Assembly: GCF_003664995.1 (NCBI RefSeq)
Contig: NZ_JFHL01000017.1
Location: 1 to 64,000 of the forward strand
From: Mesotoga sp. BH458_6_3_2_1
GTDB taxonomy: Bacteria; Thermotogota; Thermotogae; Petrotogales; Kosmotogaceae
DNA: 64,000 bases
Direction: 5' to 3'
The position numbers and the translations under genes are program-made. Positions 8,879 through 20,569 of this stretch are shown here, piece after piece; the stretch's first letter is position 1; every line of letters starts with the position of its first letter. A model generated the notes under the pieces. The model was not told where the DNA came from, searched no databases, and saw only the letters and a program-made list of their open reading frames with translations.

Positions 8879-9866
8879 TATCTACAGCACTAAGTTCATT
8901 GAGTCAAGCTCTTATGATCCTTGGTTAAATCTGGCCGTCGAAGAGTATCTCCTGAATTCATTTGCCAGTGAGAGCATCGTTCTATACCTATGGCAAAATC
9001 AAAATACGGTCGTTATCGGCAGAAATCAAAATGCGTGGCAGGAGTGCAGGCTTAACAACCTTGAAAGGGATAACGGAAAACTGGCAAGAAGGCTTTCAGG
9101 GGGCGGGGCTGTCTTTCACGATCTTGGAAACTTGAACTTCACCTTTCTATTGCCTAAGAGAGAGTACAACCTTCACAGGCAACTCTCGGTAATTGTAGAC
9201 GCCGTGAAGGAAATCGGGATCGAAGCCCATTTCAGCGGTCGAAATGACATACTCGCCGAGGGAAAGAAATTCTCCGGAAACGCCTTTTATCATGGACAGT
9301 ACGCATCCTATCATCACGGCACAATTCTGATTGACGTAGATACAGGAAAACTATCAGAATACCTGAACGTTTCCAAAGCAAAGATTGAATCAAAAGGCGT
9401 GAAGTCGGTCGTATCAAGGATTGTGAATCTTAAGGAGTTGAAGCCGGACCTGTCCATTGAGAAAATGAAAAAGGCGATGTACATGGGTTTCATTGAAGAA
9501 TACGGTCGCATAGACAGCGTTCTTGACTTCGAAAAACTGGCGGTTTCAACGGATGTCACGAGACTCTATGATAAGTATTCATCAAAAGAATGGCTTCTTG
9601 GAAGGAGTCCAGAATTCAACTTCAGAACCAGTAATAGATTTTCCTGGGGAGGAATAGAGTTACTGTTCACTTCCAGAAAGGGTACAATTGCCGATGTCGC
9701 GATCTACTCTGACTCGATGGATGTTGATTTTATTGAGCATTTGAGACAAGGCCTCACGGGAACTGATTTTTCTAAACCAAGCATTTTAGAAGCTCTTCAC
9801 AATCTCCCTAAATGCGTTGAGAGAGACGACATAATTGATTGGCTGCATAAAACAGATCTTAGTTAA
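8859..9866 (+). CDS. lplA: Lipoate-protein ligase A
   Basis: Adenylates free lipoate and transfers it to lipoyl domains (for example glycine cleavage H protein). The BPL/LplA fold is clear: DPWLNLAVEEYLL, then RRLSGGGAVFHDLGNLNFTF with the lipoyl-AMP-binding glycine loop, the conserved Lys in GKKFSGNA, and the accessory C-terminal domain. The start is uncertain. Homologues begin a few residues before the YSTKFIESSSYDPW segment, but the only in-frame canonical codons there are TTG at 8859 or 8865, inside the preceding gene. An ATC at 8880 directly after the preceding stop has GGGGGT six bases upstream. Overlap or immediate junction implies coupling to the M23 gene. Confidence 0.88.
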   Translation: MELGVDSIYSTKFIESSSYDPWLNLAVEEYLLNSFASESIVLYLWQNQNTVVIGRNQNAWQECRLNNLERDNGKLARRLSGGGAVFHDLGNLNFTFLLPKREYNLHRQLSVIVDAVKEIGIEAHFSGRNDILAEGKKFSGNAFYHGQYASYHHGTILIDVDTGKLSEYLNVSKAKIESKGVKSVVSRIVNLKELKPDLSIEKMKKAMYMGFIEEYGRIDSVLDFEKLAVSTDVTRLYDKYSSKEWLLGRSPEFNFRTSNRFSWGGIELLFTSRKGTIADVAIYSDSMDVDFIEHLRQGLTGTDFSKPSILEALHNLPKCVERDDIIDWLHKTDLS

Positions 9867-9881
9867 GAGTTAAGTCTGAAA

Positions 9882-10109
9882 TTAAACATAAATGCTGATC
9901 GTTAGGTAGTTCAAAAGAGACGATTTGCCTTCAAGGAGCTTCGCGAATCTCCGATCTCTATTAGGAGACTTTGAGTAAGCTATTCCCCTGCAAACCAGTA
10001 GAGTTAAGTCATCGTCAGGAAACCGCAAGGTCTCCACTTTATATTCAGAATCTTCAACTGTAATTCTGTAAGGCGAAAGAGAGATCTTTATGCTTGCGGA
10101 TAGTGGCAT
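9882..10109 (-). CDS. Doubtful small hypothetical protein
   Basis: An open frame of 75 codons between two plus-strand genes. The central part (VETLRFPDDDLTLLVCRGIA) reads protein-like, but an in-frame stop directly precedes the ATG, no SD is visible, and I recognise no family. It could be the end of a decayed gene. Confidence 0.3.
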   Translation of the reverse strand: MPLSASIKISLSPYRITVEDSEYKVETLRFPDDDLTLLVCRGIAYSKSPNRDRRFAKLLEGKSSLLNYLTISIYV

Positions 10110-10160
10110 CTATTTGCCAAATTGAAAAGTCAGATCTGTGAAAGCTTTGGGAAGATGTTT

Positions 10161-10166
10161 TATAAT
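10161..10166 (+). promoter_or_regulatory. Candidate -10 box upstream of nifJ
   Basis: Perfect TATAAT about 87 bases before the nifJ start; no good -35 at 17 bases. Offered only as a likely promoter position. Confidence 0.3.
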
Positions 10167-10228
10167 ATAGTTGAAGACTGTGGTCTTACTTGGTTTTTTT
10201 ATGTAATGCTAGATAGATCAAGAAATAA

Positions 10229-13783
<3,555 letters not shown>

Positions 13784-13798
13784 TTCAATGTGAATTGT

Positions 13799-13826
13799 GC
13801 GGGTGGTTCACCGCCACCCGCTTTTT
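13799..13826 (+). terminator. Rho-independent terminator of nifJ
   Basis: Stem GCGGGTGG / CCACCCGC (13799-13806 with 13814-13821), seven-base loop, then TTTTT. Confidence 0.9.
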
Positions 13827-13878
13827 GTCAGAATCGGATGGTTTTTCTGTTTTTGAGATTCTCTGAAGGAGGTTTTCA

Positions 13879-14388
13879 ATGAACGCTATCGATTACGCCC
13901 TTAAGTTGGAAAAGGATGGAAAGGCTTATTACACAAAGCAGGCACAATGTGCAAAGGACTTGCAGCTGAAGAAGCTGTTTGAGATGCTTGCAAACGATGA
14001 ACAAAGACACTATGAGATCATAAGTGGTTTTAAGGATAAGAACTACATGTATAAGGGGACTTACACTTTCAAGACAACCAGGAATATGTTCTCGGAAATG
14101 CTTAAAGACGAGAAGTGCTTCGAAGTTGAGGCAACTAATCTTGACGCATACGAGCATGCAGTCGAGATGGAGAAAGAGAGTGTCAAGCTTTACCTTGATC
14201 AGGCTAAGCTTACGAGTGAACCATCTGAGAAAGAAACACTCCTTAAGTTAGCCGCCGAAGAAAACAAACATCAGATAATTCTCGAAAATCTTATGGATTT
14301 CATTAGAAAGGGTCTCGATTGGAGTGAATCCCCTGAATTCAGCCATCTTGAAGAATGGGATCAGTTCACCGATTTAGACAAATACTGA
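13879..14388 (+). CDS. Rubrerythrin-type ferritin-like diiron protein (no rubredoxin domain)
   Basis: 169 residues, a four-helix bundle with two E-x-x-H metal motifs: DEQRH near residue 37 and EENKH near residue 133, plus flanking helix glutamates (LKLEKDGKAYY, VEMEKESVKLY). Unlike classical rubrerythrin it lacks a C-terminal CxxC rubredoxin domain. Such proteins act in peroxide reduction or iron handling; its position after PFOR, an oxygen-sensitive enzyme, fits oxidative protection but is not proof. SD GGAGG is six to eight bases before the ATG. It has its own terminator. Confidence 0.88.
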   Translation: MNAIDYALKLEKDGKAYYTKQAQCAKDLQLKKLFEMLANDEQRHYEIISGFKDKNYMYKGTYTFKTTRNMFSEMLKDEKCFEVEATNLDAYEHAVEMEKESVKLYLDQAKLTSEPSEKETLLKLAAEENKHQIILENLMDFIRKGLDWSESPEFSHLEEWDQFTDLDKY

Positions 14389-14409
14389 TTAGCATCAACT
14401 TGATAAAGT

Positions 14410-14436
14410 AAAGACCGGGACTTAGTCCCGGTCTTT
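14410..14436 (+). terminator. Rho-independent terminator
   Basis: Perfect 12-base stem AAAGACCGGGAC / GTCCCGGTCTTT with a three-base loop. The A/T ends make it usable on both strands, so it may also end the minus-strand gene stopping at 14546. Confidence 0.85.
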
Positions 14437-14545
14437 GTAACTCAGGGGTAATCCATGTCGCCTTCGCTTGCCTTACATTCTAAAGGGGTTGTGCCTGTGG
14501 TTTCTCTGGTCTCTGATAATGAGACTTAACCCCGAAGAAAAAGGT

Positions 14546-15265
14546 TCAGTCAGATAGGATTTTTTCTGCGAGTTCTAAATCTTCAGGAGTGTTAACACCC
14601 AGAAACTCCTCATCATGTTTTGTCTTAAAGCCGCATACAGACTTATTGTCACTCAATGCCAGAGAGACAATATCGGCAATGTAAATTTCTCCCGTTTCAC
14701 TGTTGGGTACGAGTCTTTCAATGTACTGTTCCACAATTTCCTTCCTGATAATTATCGGGCCTATATAGAATTCCCAGGGCGGAGGAAAGTCAGGAATCTT
14801 TCTCTCCTTGAAAGAGATGACATTGCCTGATTTGTCCCTCTCTACCAGGGCATATGGAAATCTTTTGTCTGTTACTCCAGAGAGAAAGGTGATATCACAT
14901 TTATTGAAGCTGTGGAGGTCAGTCATAGCTTTCAAAGAATCCTCTCTGATGAGTATGAGGTCTGAGTACATAACGAGAATATCTGAGTTTTCAGGAATCA
15001 GATGAAGCGCCCTTTTCAAAGCGTCGGCAGTTCCTTTTGGGGAATCCTGATTTGCTATTAGAACGCTGCTATCAAGAGCTTTCCTAAAATCATTTTCAGA
15101 ATCGGGATTGATAACAACGATCGAAGTATTGCTATCACAGATTCGTTTGATTTTATTGAGTACGTGCACTATCATTGATTCTCCTCTAACTTTGACAAGA
15201 GGCTTTGGTATTGAAGTTTTCAACCTTTTCCCCTTACCAGCAGCCAGAACTACTGGAACCAGCAC
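14546..15265 (-). CDS. GlmU-N-like sugar-1-phosphate nucleotidyltransferase
   Basis: About 239 residues of Rossmann-like NTP-transferase fold. The signature LAAGKGKRLKTSIPKPLVKV (near residue 7) carries the nucleotide loop and catalytic Lys; later come the QDSPKGTADALKRAL base-recognition segment, a D-containing MYSDLIL metal site and the closing GVNTPEDLELAE typical of GlmU N-domains. The left-handed beta-helix acetyltransferase domain of GlmU is absent, so it makes an NDP-sugar (probably UDP-HexNAc) without acetylating. GTG at 15265 is chosen for SD GAGGAGGG six bases upstream; the longer frame has a non-conserved N-terminus. Confidence 0.82.
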   Translation of the reverse strand: MLVPVVLAAGKGKRLKTSIPKPLVKVRGESMIVHVLNKIKRICDSNTSIVVINPDSENDFRKALDSSVLIANQDSPKGTADALKRALHLIPENSDILVMYSDLILIREDSLKAMTDLHSFNKCDITFLSGVTDKRFPYALVERDKSGNVISFKERKIPDFPPPWEFYIGPIIIRKEIVEQYIERLVPNSETGEIYIADIVSLALSDNKSVCGFKTKHDEEFLGVNTPEDLELAEKILSD

Positions 15266-15445
15266 GTTGATCCCTCCTCTAAAACAATGATAGCATTTTC
15301 GCTCAGCAAGATTATTAATAGTATCTATTTTATCCTCAAAAGATAACCAGGGCTGTTGATGACTCACAATAAGCATTAGGTCACAATGTCAAGAGAATCC
15401 AAATCGGTTCTCCCGTCTATGTGATCAAGTGCAGTTCAGTAAGAC

Positions 15446-15515
15446 TACCGGAAAGTTCGTTCTGACAAAAAAAGGTGTATTTCAGCACCTTCTTACCGGA
15501 AAGAAGAGTTATAAT
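15446..15515 (+). promoter_or_regulatory. MgtC leader: direct repeats, hairpin and -10 box
   Basis: A ten-base direct repeat TACCGGAAAG occurs at 15446-15455 and 15494-15503, flanking a small hairpin (AAGGTG / CACCTT, 15472-15491). A TATAAT at 15510-15515 follows, about 25 bases before the start codon. The repeats look like a regulator-binding pair, but this is inference. Confidence 0.4.
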
Positions 15516-15539
15516 CATTACTTAAGGGAGGGTTTGCAA

Positions 15540-16184
15540 TTGGAGTATCTGGATCTGTCCTTAAGATTATTCTGTGCCCTCGTTGCGGGAGCATTGATAG
15601 GAGTCACGAGAGAGAGAATATACAAGCCTGCTGGCCTTAGGACGCATTCACTAATTTGCGTTGGGGCCGCCTTCATAACTGTTCTATCCACAACCGTTTT
15701 CGTAACTGCCGAACATGGTGACCCTGGGCGTGTTGCGGCACAAATCGTTTCTGGAATAGGATTTCTTGGAGCAGGAACAATATTGAAGAAGGGTTTTTCC
15801 GTTAAAGGCTTGACAACTGCTGCAACACTATGGGTAACCGCTGCCGTAGGCATGGGTTTCGGCAGTGGAGAATACCTTCTATCTGCAGTAGTTACTGTAT
15901 TTGCATTGATGATTGTTCTCTTTCTCAAGAGAATAGAGCTTCTCATAGGGGGAAGGAATCTACCCAGGGTCCTAATTGTCGCGAACAACACTCAAGAGAT
16001 GTCTAGAAAGGTTTCAGAATGGTTCATGGATAACGGATTGACAGTAGAGTCACTAGAGATCGATGAGGATGAAGAGAGCCTAAGTCTCTTGGTTGAAGTC
16101 AGTAAAAGCGATGCCATAAAAGTTAAGACCCTTATTGTTGGGCTTTCAAGACTGAAGGGCATCAGAAGTGCTGAGCTTCGGTAA
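15540..16184 (+). CDS. MgtC/SapB family membrane protein
   Basis: About 214 residues. The N-terminal half has four or five membrane segments with the MgtC family motifs GALIGVTRER, PAGLRTHSLICVGAAF, RVAAQIVSGIGFLGAGTI and GLTTAATLWVTAAVGMG; the C-terminal 70 residues form a soluble ACT-like regulatory domain. In enterobacteria MgtC modulates F1Fo ATPase and survival in low magnesium; in this lineage the role is unproven. Start TTG at 15540 fits the SD GGGAGGG (15526-15532), seven bases upstream; the longer frame adds a non-hydrophobic leader not seen in the family. Confidence 0.9.
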   Translation: MEYLDLSLRLFCALVAGALIGVTRERIYKPAGLRTHSLICVGAAFITVLSTTVFVTAEHGDPGRVAAQIVSGIGFLGAGTILKKGFSVKGLTTAATLWVTAAVGMGFGSGEYLLSAVVTVFALMIVLFLKRIELLIGGRNLPRVLIVANNTQEMSRKVSEWFMDNGLTVESLEIDEDEESLSLLVEVSKSDAIKVKTLIVGLSRLKGIRSAELR

Positions 16185-16186
16185 CT

Positions 16187-16720
16187 TCATTTTCTCGGAC
16201 AAATGTGGTCTATCCAGAGTTCCTGACCTCCTATCGAAAAAGATGTAATTGTACCCTGAAGATTCAGTATTCCCTTAGGACCGCTCACGCCTGTCAGAGT
16301 CACACTTACTCCACCGATTATTTTTCCATTGATGTCGGAGAAGTCCTGAACATTTTCTAGAACTCCATTTATCTCTACATTGATGTTTCCACCGTATTCT
16401 CCGTAATAGAGAACGAGACCAGAGGGTTTTACAGGGAACTTAAAAGAGATAGTGATGTTGTTCAGATTGACATCCTTACCCGCATGCCCTGACATTCCTG
16501 CATTCGTGACGGTCATTACCCCATTTGGCGTGAGAGTTCCATTGAACCAAAAGAATGGCTTCATTACCATCTGTGTTGTAAGTTCAGAAAAGACATCACC
16601 ATTATGGTACTGTGTTCCAACAGCGAATCCTTCAAAGTCAACACATTTCAGAACTAGGTAACATCCAGAAAACATGAGAAGTGTCGTCAATACAAGGGCT
16701 AAAATGACAATGCGTTTCAT
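16187..16720 (-). CDS. Predicted lipoprotein of unknown function
   Basis: 177 residues. Signal peptide with lipobox LMFSGC (lipidated Cys20). The mature part is beta-rich, with phrases DFEGFAVGTQYHNGDVF and GLVLYYGEYGGNINVEINGV that resemble jelly-roll binding modules, but I cannot name a family. SD GGGGAGG precedes the ATG. It converges with mgtC, two bases apart. Confidence 0.75.
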   Translation of the reverse strand: MKRIVILALVLTTLLMFSGCYLVLKCVDFEGFAVGTQYHNGDVFSELTTQMVMKPFFWFNGTLTPNGVMTVTNAGMSGHAGKDVNLNNITISFKFPVKPSGLVLYYGEYGGNINVEINGVLENVQDFSDINGKIIGGVSVTLTGVSGPKGILNLQGTITSFSIGGQELWIDHICPRK

Positions 16721-17324
16721 AGAATCGCCTCCCCGTAGAATTTGGCAAAAATTGAAGTGAGAATCGAGAGAAAGAATGACTATGACCTGATAATTATATT
16801 CCAGTGTTCTCTTAGATCAAAGAAGGTTGATGTCTGTCTTCGTTTCATATGATTTAAACAATTGATGAAATTATAAGGATTCATTCCAGATTTGAGAGAA
16901 GAGTTGGAAAGCCAAAAATTGAAATGACGGTCATTTGCTTTCTCGAATTTGAAAGTATCTAGCTACCGCCAATGTTAATATAAAAAGACTGGGAGCATTC
17001 TATATCAGTGATAGTGGAGACCGGGGAAAAGCAATCTGAGAACTTCTGAAGTAGGAGCTTCATGTTGAAGGAATTTGCTTTCAGCAGTTGAGTGTGAATC
17101 GGATGGTGTTAGAAGAAGATTGGAAGATACTACAAAGAAAAACAGCAGGATCATCCGGTCTATATTCCAGGGCCTGAGAATTATTCTTCCTGCTTCAGTG
17201 CTCTGAGAAAGAGGTGTTTTTGTGATTCTATGGAGTGCGATTACCCGACATAAGACGGAAAATAACGATTCCGCAATCTTCTTAGGAGAAGTCACATCAA
17301 GAGCTTTGAGGCAAGGGATGAGTC
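16721..17324. other. 604-base gap without a supported gene
   Basis: Between divergent genes. A minus-strand frame at 17005-17295 has no SD and unlikely composition, so I do not call it. I see no RNA gene, repeat or convincing promoter here; promoters for both flanking genes must lie in it. Confidence 0.5.
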
Positions 17325-18677
17325 ATGAGCTTCATTGAGAAGGATCTAGTTATTGTTGGTTCTGGAATATCGGGAATCCATGCAGCTTTGGCTGCATCCA
17401 GAAAAGGCCTTGAAGTACTGCTTGTTGAAAGGAATGGCTGCGTTGGTGGCATTTCCACTGTAGGCCTATGCAGTCCCTTTATGAGATTCTGGCTTGGGGG
17501 CGAATCTCTTGTTTCGGGGATTTTTGGGGAGATCCTGGTTGACCTTCATGAGAGTGGGGGGATCCTCAGAAACTCCTTCGATTCAGAGACTCTTAAGATT
17601 ATCTTTTTGGAAAAGCTTAGAAAGGCAGGAGTTTCGCTTGTCCTTCATTCGCTACCTACAGAAGTCGTCTCCTCCGAGCGAATAATTGATGAAGTTAGTT
17701 TTATTTCCTCTTCGGGAGCCAAGTTCACTGCAAGAGCAAAGATGTTTCTCGATTCAACGGGGGACGCCTCGCTAGCTAAAATGGCAGGTGCCACTCTCTT
17801 CTCCGGTAATATTGAGGGTGCACACCAGGCTACAACCCTTATGTTTACAATGAGCAACATCGACTTTGAGATAATTAGAGAGGACGTTCGTCGTAGAAGA
17901 AGCAACTTCTTCAAATGGGTGAGACCCGATTCAAAGCCTCTTTCAGTTGCGGGCTACTTCGAGGAGATCGAAAAGGCCAGAAAGAGCGGATTCAACAATC
18001 TTCACGACTACTTTTTCTTCGTTGAACTTCCCGGAGAAGACAGAGTATCCATAAACACAACTCACTCGTTCGATAGAGATCCCGTTAATCCTTTTGAACT
18101 GAGTCAATCAGTCTTCGAATGCTCTGAGCAGATAGATCAGCTTGTCGCCTTCGTTAGGAAGTACGTTCGGGGATTTGAGAAGTCAAGAATTGAGAAAATC
18201 GCAGACGATATAGGAATTCGAGAGAGTAGAAGAGTGAAGGGGCTTTACGTTTTCACTGGAGAAGATGTAAGGTCGCACAGGAAATTCGCTGACGGAGTTG
18301 TCAAAGCGACATATGGAATAGATATACATTCTCCTGAAACACAAAAGATTACTCCAGAAATGAGGGACAGTGTTCCTCTCTATTCTGACTACTACGAGAT
18401 TCCTATAAGGGCACTCATCAGCTGCGATTTCGATAATCTATACACCGCAGGCAGATGTTTTTCAAGTGATTTTGAAGGTCAAAGTGCCGGAAGGATTATG
18501 CCTACGTCGGCCGGAATGGGACAGGCTATTGGAGTGGCCTCTGCGATTTCTTTTGAGAGTGGCAGACCAATAAAAGAAATCTCCAGAGATGAAATCAATG
18601 GAGAACTTGACAGAATCACTGATAAAAACTCAATCATTTCTCTAGCGGAAATTCTTAAAAGCGACAACTCAAACTAG
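17325..18677 (+). CDS. FAD-dependent oxidoreductase (FAD_oxidored family)
   Basis: 450 residues. The N-terminal dinucleotide fold is explicit: DLVIVGSGISGIHAALAASR with acidic VER at the end of strand 2, then the family motif GGISTVGLCSPF. A second FAD segment (FLDSTGDASLAKMAG) and the C-terminal NLYTAGRCFSSDFEGQSAG ... MPTSAGMGQAIGVASA close the FAD site. Family members act on unknown substrates and some sit with glycan-degradation genes. It is not flanked by obvious partners here. The start is preceded by GAGGCAAGGG. Confidence 0.82.
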   Translation: MSFIEKDLVIVGSGISGIHAALAASRKGLEVLLVERNGCVGGISTVGLCSPFMRFWLGGESLVSGIFGEILVDLHESGGILRNSFDSETLKIIFLEKLRKAGVSLVLHSLPTEVVSSERIIDEVSFISSSGAKFTARAKMFLDSTGDASLAKMAGATLFSGNIEGAHQATTLMFTMSNIDFEIIREDVRRRRSNFFKWVRPDSKPLSVAGYFEEIEKARKSGFNNLHDYFFFVELPGEDRVSINTTHSFDRDPVNPFELSQSVFECSEQIDQLVAFVRKYVRGFEKSRIEKIADDIGIRESRRVKGLYVFTGEDVRSHRKFADGVVKATYGIDIHSPETQKITPEMRDSVPLYSDYYEIPIRALISCDFDNLYTAGRCFSSDFEGQSAGRIMPTSAGMGQAIGVASAISFESGRPIKEISRDEINGELDRITDKNSIISLAEILKSDNSN

Positions 18678-18958
18678 ATATGCTTTTTCTGATTCGGGGA
18701 GGCCCAATTTAGACTATTAACTAACAGGAAGTTGTAAATGATCTAGATAATAACTCAGTCAGTGCGCGACAGATATTAGAATTGCAGGCAGTCTTTTCGG
18801 CTAAGACAGATCATAGATGGGGATGTGCGATATTGAAGGACAGAGCATCTCTTGATTTGAAAAAGATCCCGGCATTGTGAGGATAAATGAGAATTGATTT
18901 CTCCCCAATTATTCGTTTCACGGAGGCTGTCGTAGCTTATCGAATTTCGAGGTGTCAT

Positions 18959-19777
18959 ATGAAGAGAGCGTTGGTTCTGGGTGGTGGAGGAGCAAAAGGT
19001 GTGGCTCACGTTGGGGTTATTCGCGCGCTTGAAGAGAAAGGGTTCGTTCCTGACCTCATTGTGGGAGTTAGCATTGGTGCGCTAGTCGGGTCGGCATATT
19101 CAATATTGGCTGATTCAAGTAGCCTCTGGGAAATTACGTTGAGGACCTACAGAAAGGCGGCCAGATGGCTTTCATTAAAGAAATCAGCGGCAAGAACGCA
19201 TTCGCCGATCTTGAGTGCGATCGTGTGTGCATATGTGAACACTTTTAGAGAAGTACTTCCCTCCAGGAGATATTTCAGAATTCTTAGGAAGCACTTGGGG
19301 GGGTACAGATTCTCCGATACAAAGATTCCTTTTATGTGTACATCTACAATCATGAATTCCGCTGAACTTTGCATCCACAATGATGGAAGTATATATGAAG
19401 CTCTTAGAGCTTCAATGGCTATTCCTGGCTTATTCAAACCTGAAGAGAAAGGAGGGCTAATACTTGCCGATGGCGGTATACTGAACAACCTTCCTGTAAG
19501 TGTAGCAAGAGAGGCGAACAGCACTTTCGTAGTTGCGGTAGATCTTTCTTCATCTGATGAGGTTACTTCCTTCAATACTTCGAATTCAATATTGGGAATA
19601 ATAGATGAATACAAAGCCGGTGTGATTTTGCAGAGAGAAATAGCTGCTGCAGATATTGTAGTATCTCCAGTTATGACCAGGAGAATCGATTTGATGGATT
19701 CTTCATCCTGTATTGATGTAATGAATGAATCGTATGAAGAAGCGCTCAAATATGATTTTAACGGAGTGACACTTTGA
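18959..19777 (+). CDS. Patatin-like phospholipase (RssA/YchK type)
   Basis: 273 residues, a Ser-Asp dyad acyl hydrolase. The oxyanion loop GGGGAKG (residues 8-14), nucleophile elbow GVSIG with Ser38, and the Asp of ADGG (about residue 171) are all present. No signal peptide; a cytoplasmic or membrane-associated lipase is expected. ATG 18959 is preferred (SD GAGGTG, four bases upstream) and places the oxyanion loop at the usual N-terminus. The next gene overlaps its stop codon and is a degenerate paralogue. Confidence 0.9.
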   Translation: MKRALVLGGGGAKGVAHVGVIRALEEKGFVPDLIVGVSIGALVGSAYSILADSSSLWEITLRTYRKAARWLSLKKSAARTHSPILSAIVCAYVNTFREVLPSRRYFRILRKHLGGYRFSDTKIPFMCTSTIMNSAELCIHNDGSIYEALRASMAIPGLFKPEEKGGLILADGGILNNLPVSVAREANSTFVVAVDLSSSDEVTSFNTSNSILGIIDEYKAGVILQREIAAADIVVSPVMTRRIDLMDSSSCIDVMNESYEEALKYDFNGVTL

Positions 19778-20499
19778 GGATACATGTCGGAGGATACGGT
19801 TTTCAGGGCCTCGCCGCTGTGGAGCACATAAATGACCTCATTGGCAAGGGAGAGATGATTCTTAACGGACTGGCGGGGTATTACGCAGTGATTTCAGAGA
19901 CGCTGGGAGAAAATAAGGCGATGAGCCGGTTATCTGAGTTTGTGAAGAGGTTCTTCAAGACGCTGAAAGTTATGGATGGCTTCACGGTCTCCTCATCGCT
20001 AGGGCTGTCGTACAGGCTGCAAAAGGTTCGGCACTGCCGGATCTGGTCCAGACAGAATCGTGTATTCGAGAGCGATGTGAGAGATTTCTTTCTGGAAGGG
20101 GTTTCAGGGACCACAAATTTCAGAGCTGAGGTCTTTGATCTTGAAGAACGGACGGTAAAACTTTTCTCGGGAATGGCTAGGGGAGTTGCGGCCTCATGCA
20201 TTTCTCTCCCCGGTCTTTTCCCGCCTTATATGGATAGATACGTTACCACTACTTATCTTAGCCAGATTCCGGTATCGTTTCTCTCGGATGGAGATATAGT
20301 TCTGGTAAACCTTAGAGATCCATCTTCCGGCAGGCTAAAAACAGCTTCAGATTTGCTGTTTCAGTCTATGGAGGTCCGCTCTTTGAACTATGCGAGGGAG
20401 ATGCTTTCACATTCCAAATGCCAATTAGTAAGAGTTTCGAAGATAGTCTGTTCGGACAGCGCATTTGATTTTTTAGAGAAGTTGAGAAAGAGATTGTAG
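19774..20499 (+). CDS. Catalytically dead patatin paralogue
   Basis: 241 residues, TTG start overlapping the preceding patatin stop (TTTGA), SD GGAG at 19763-19766. It aligns end to end with the upstream patatin: GGYGFQGLAAVEHI replaces the oxyanion loop, NGLAG replaces GVSIG so Ser becomes Leu, and YLSQIPVSF replaces DGGILNNLPV so Asp is lost, while the intervening SLPGLFPP and DIVLVNLRD strands are kept. The reading frame is intact, arguing for a selected non-catalytic role, perhaps as a partner subunit. Confidence 0.75.
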   Translation: MRIHVGGYGFQGLAAVEHINDLIGKGEMILNGLAGYYAVISETLGENKAMSRLSEFVKRFFKTLKVMDGFTVSSSLGLSYRLQKVRHCRIWSRQNRVFESDVRDFFLEGVSGTTNFRAEVFDLEERTVKLFSGMARGVAASCISLPGLFPPYMDRYVTTTYLSQIPVSFLSDGDIVLVNLRDPSSGRLKTASDLLFQSMEVRSLNYAREMLSHSKCQLVRVSKIVCSDSAFDFLEKLRKRL

Positions 20500-20569
20500 T
20501 TTTGGCAAGTGGTAGTATTGATATGTGTTATTTGCTGTCGGAATAAAGGGGTGAATGGGGGGCAGCCAA

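Noticed and set aside
13879-14388. Full rubrerythrin
   Set aside because: There is no C-terminal rubredoxin CxxC pair, so the protein is described as ferritin-like only.
17005-17295. 96-codon minus-strand frame in the large gap before the FAD oxidoreductase
   Set aside because: No ribosome binding site and no recognisable protein pattern; more like chance.
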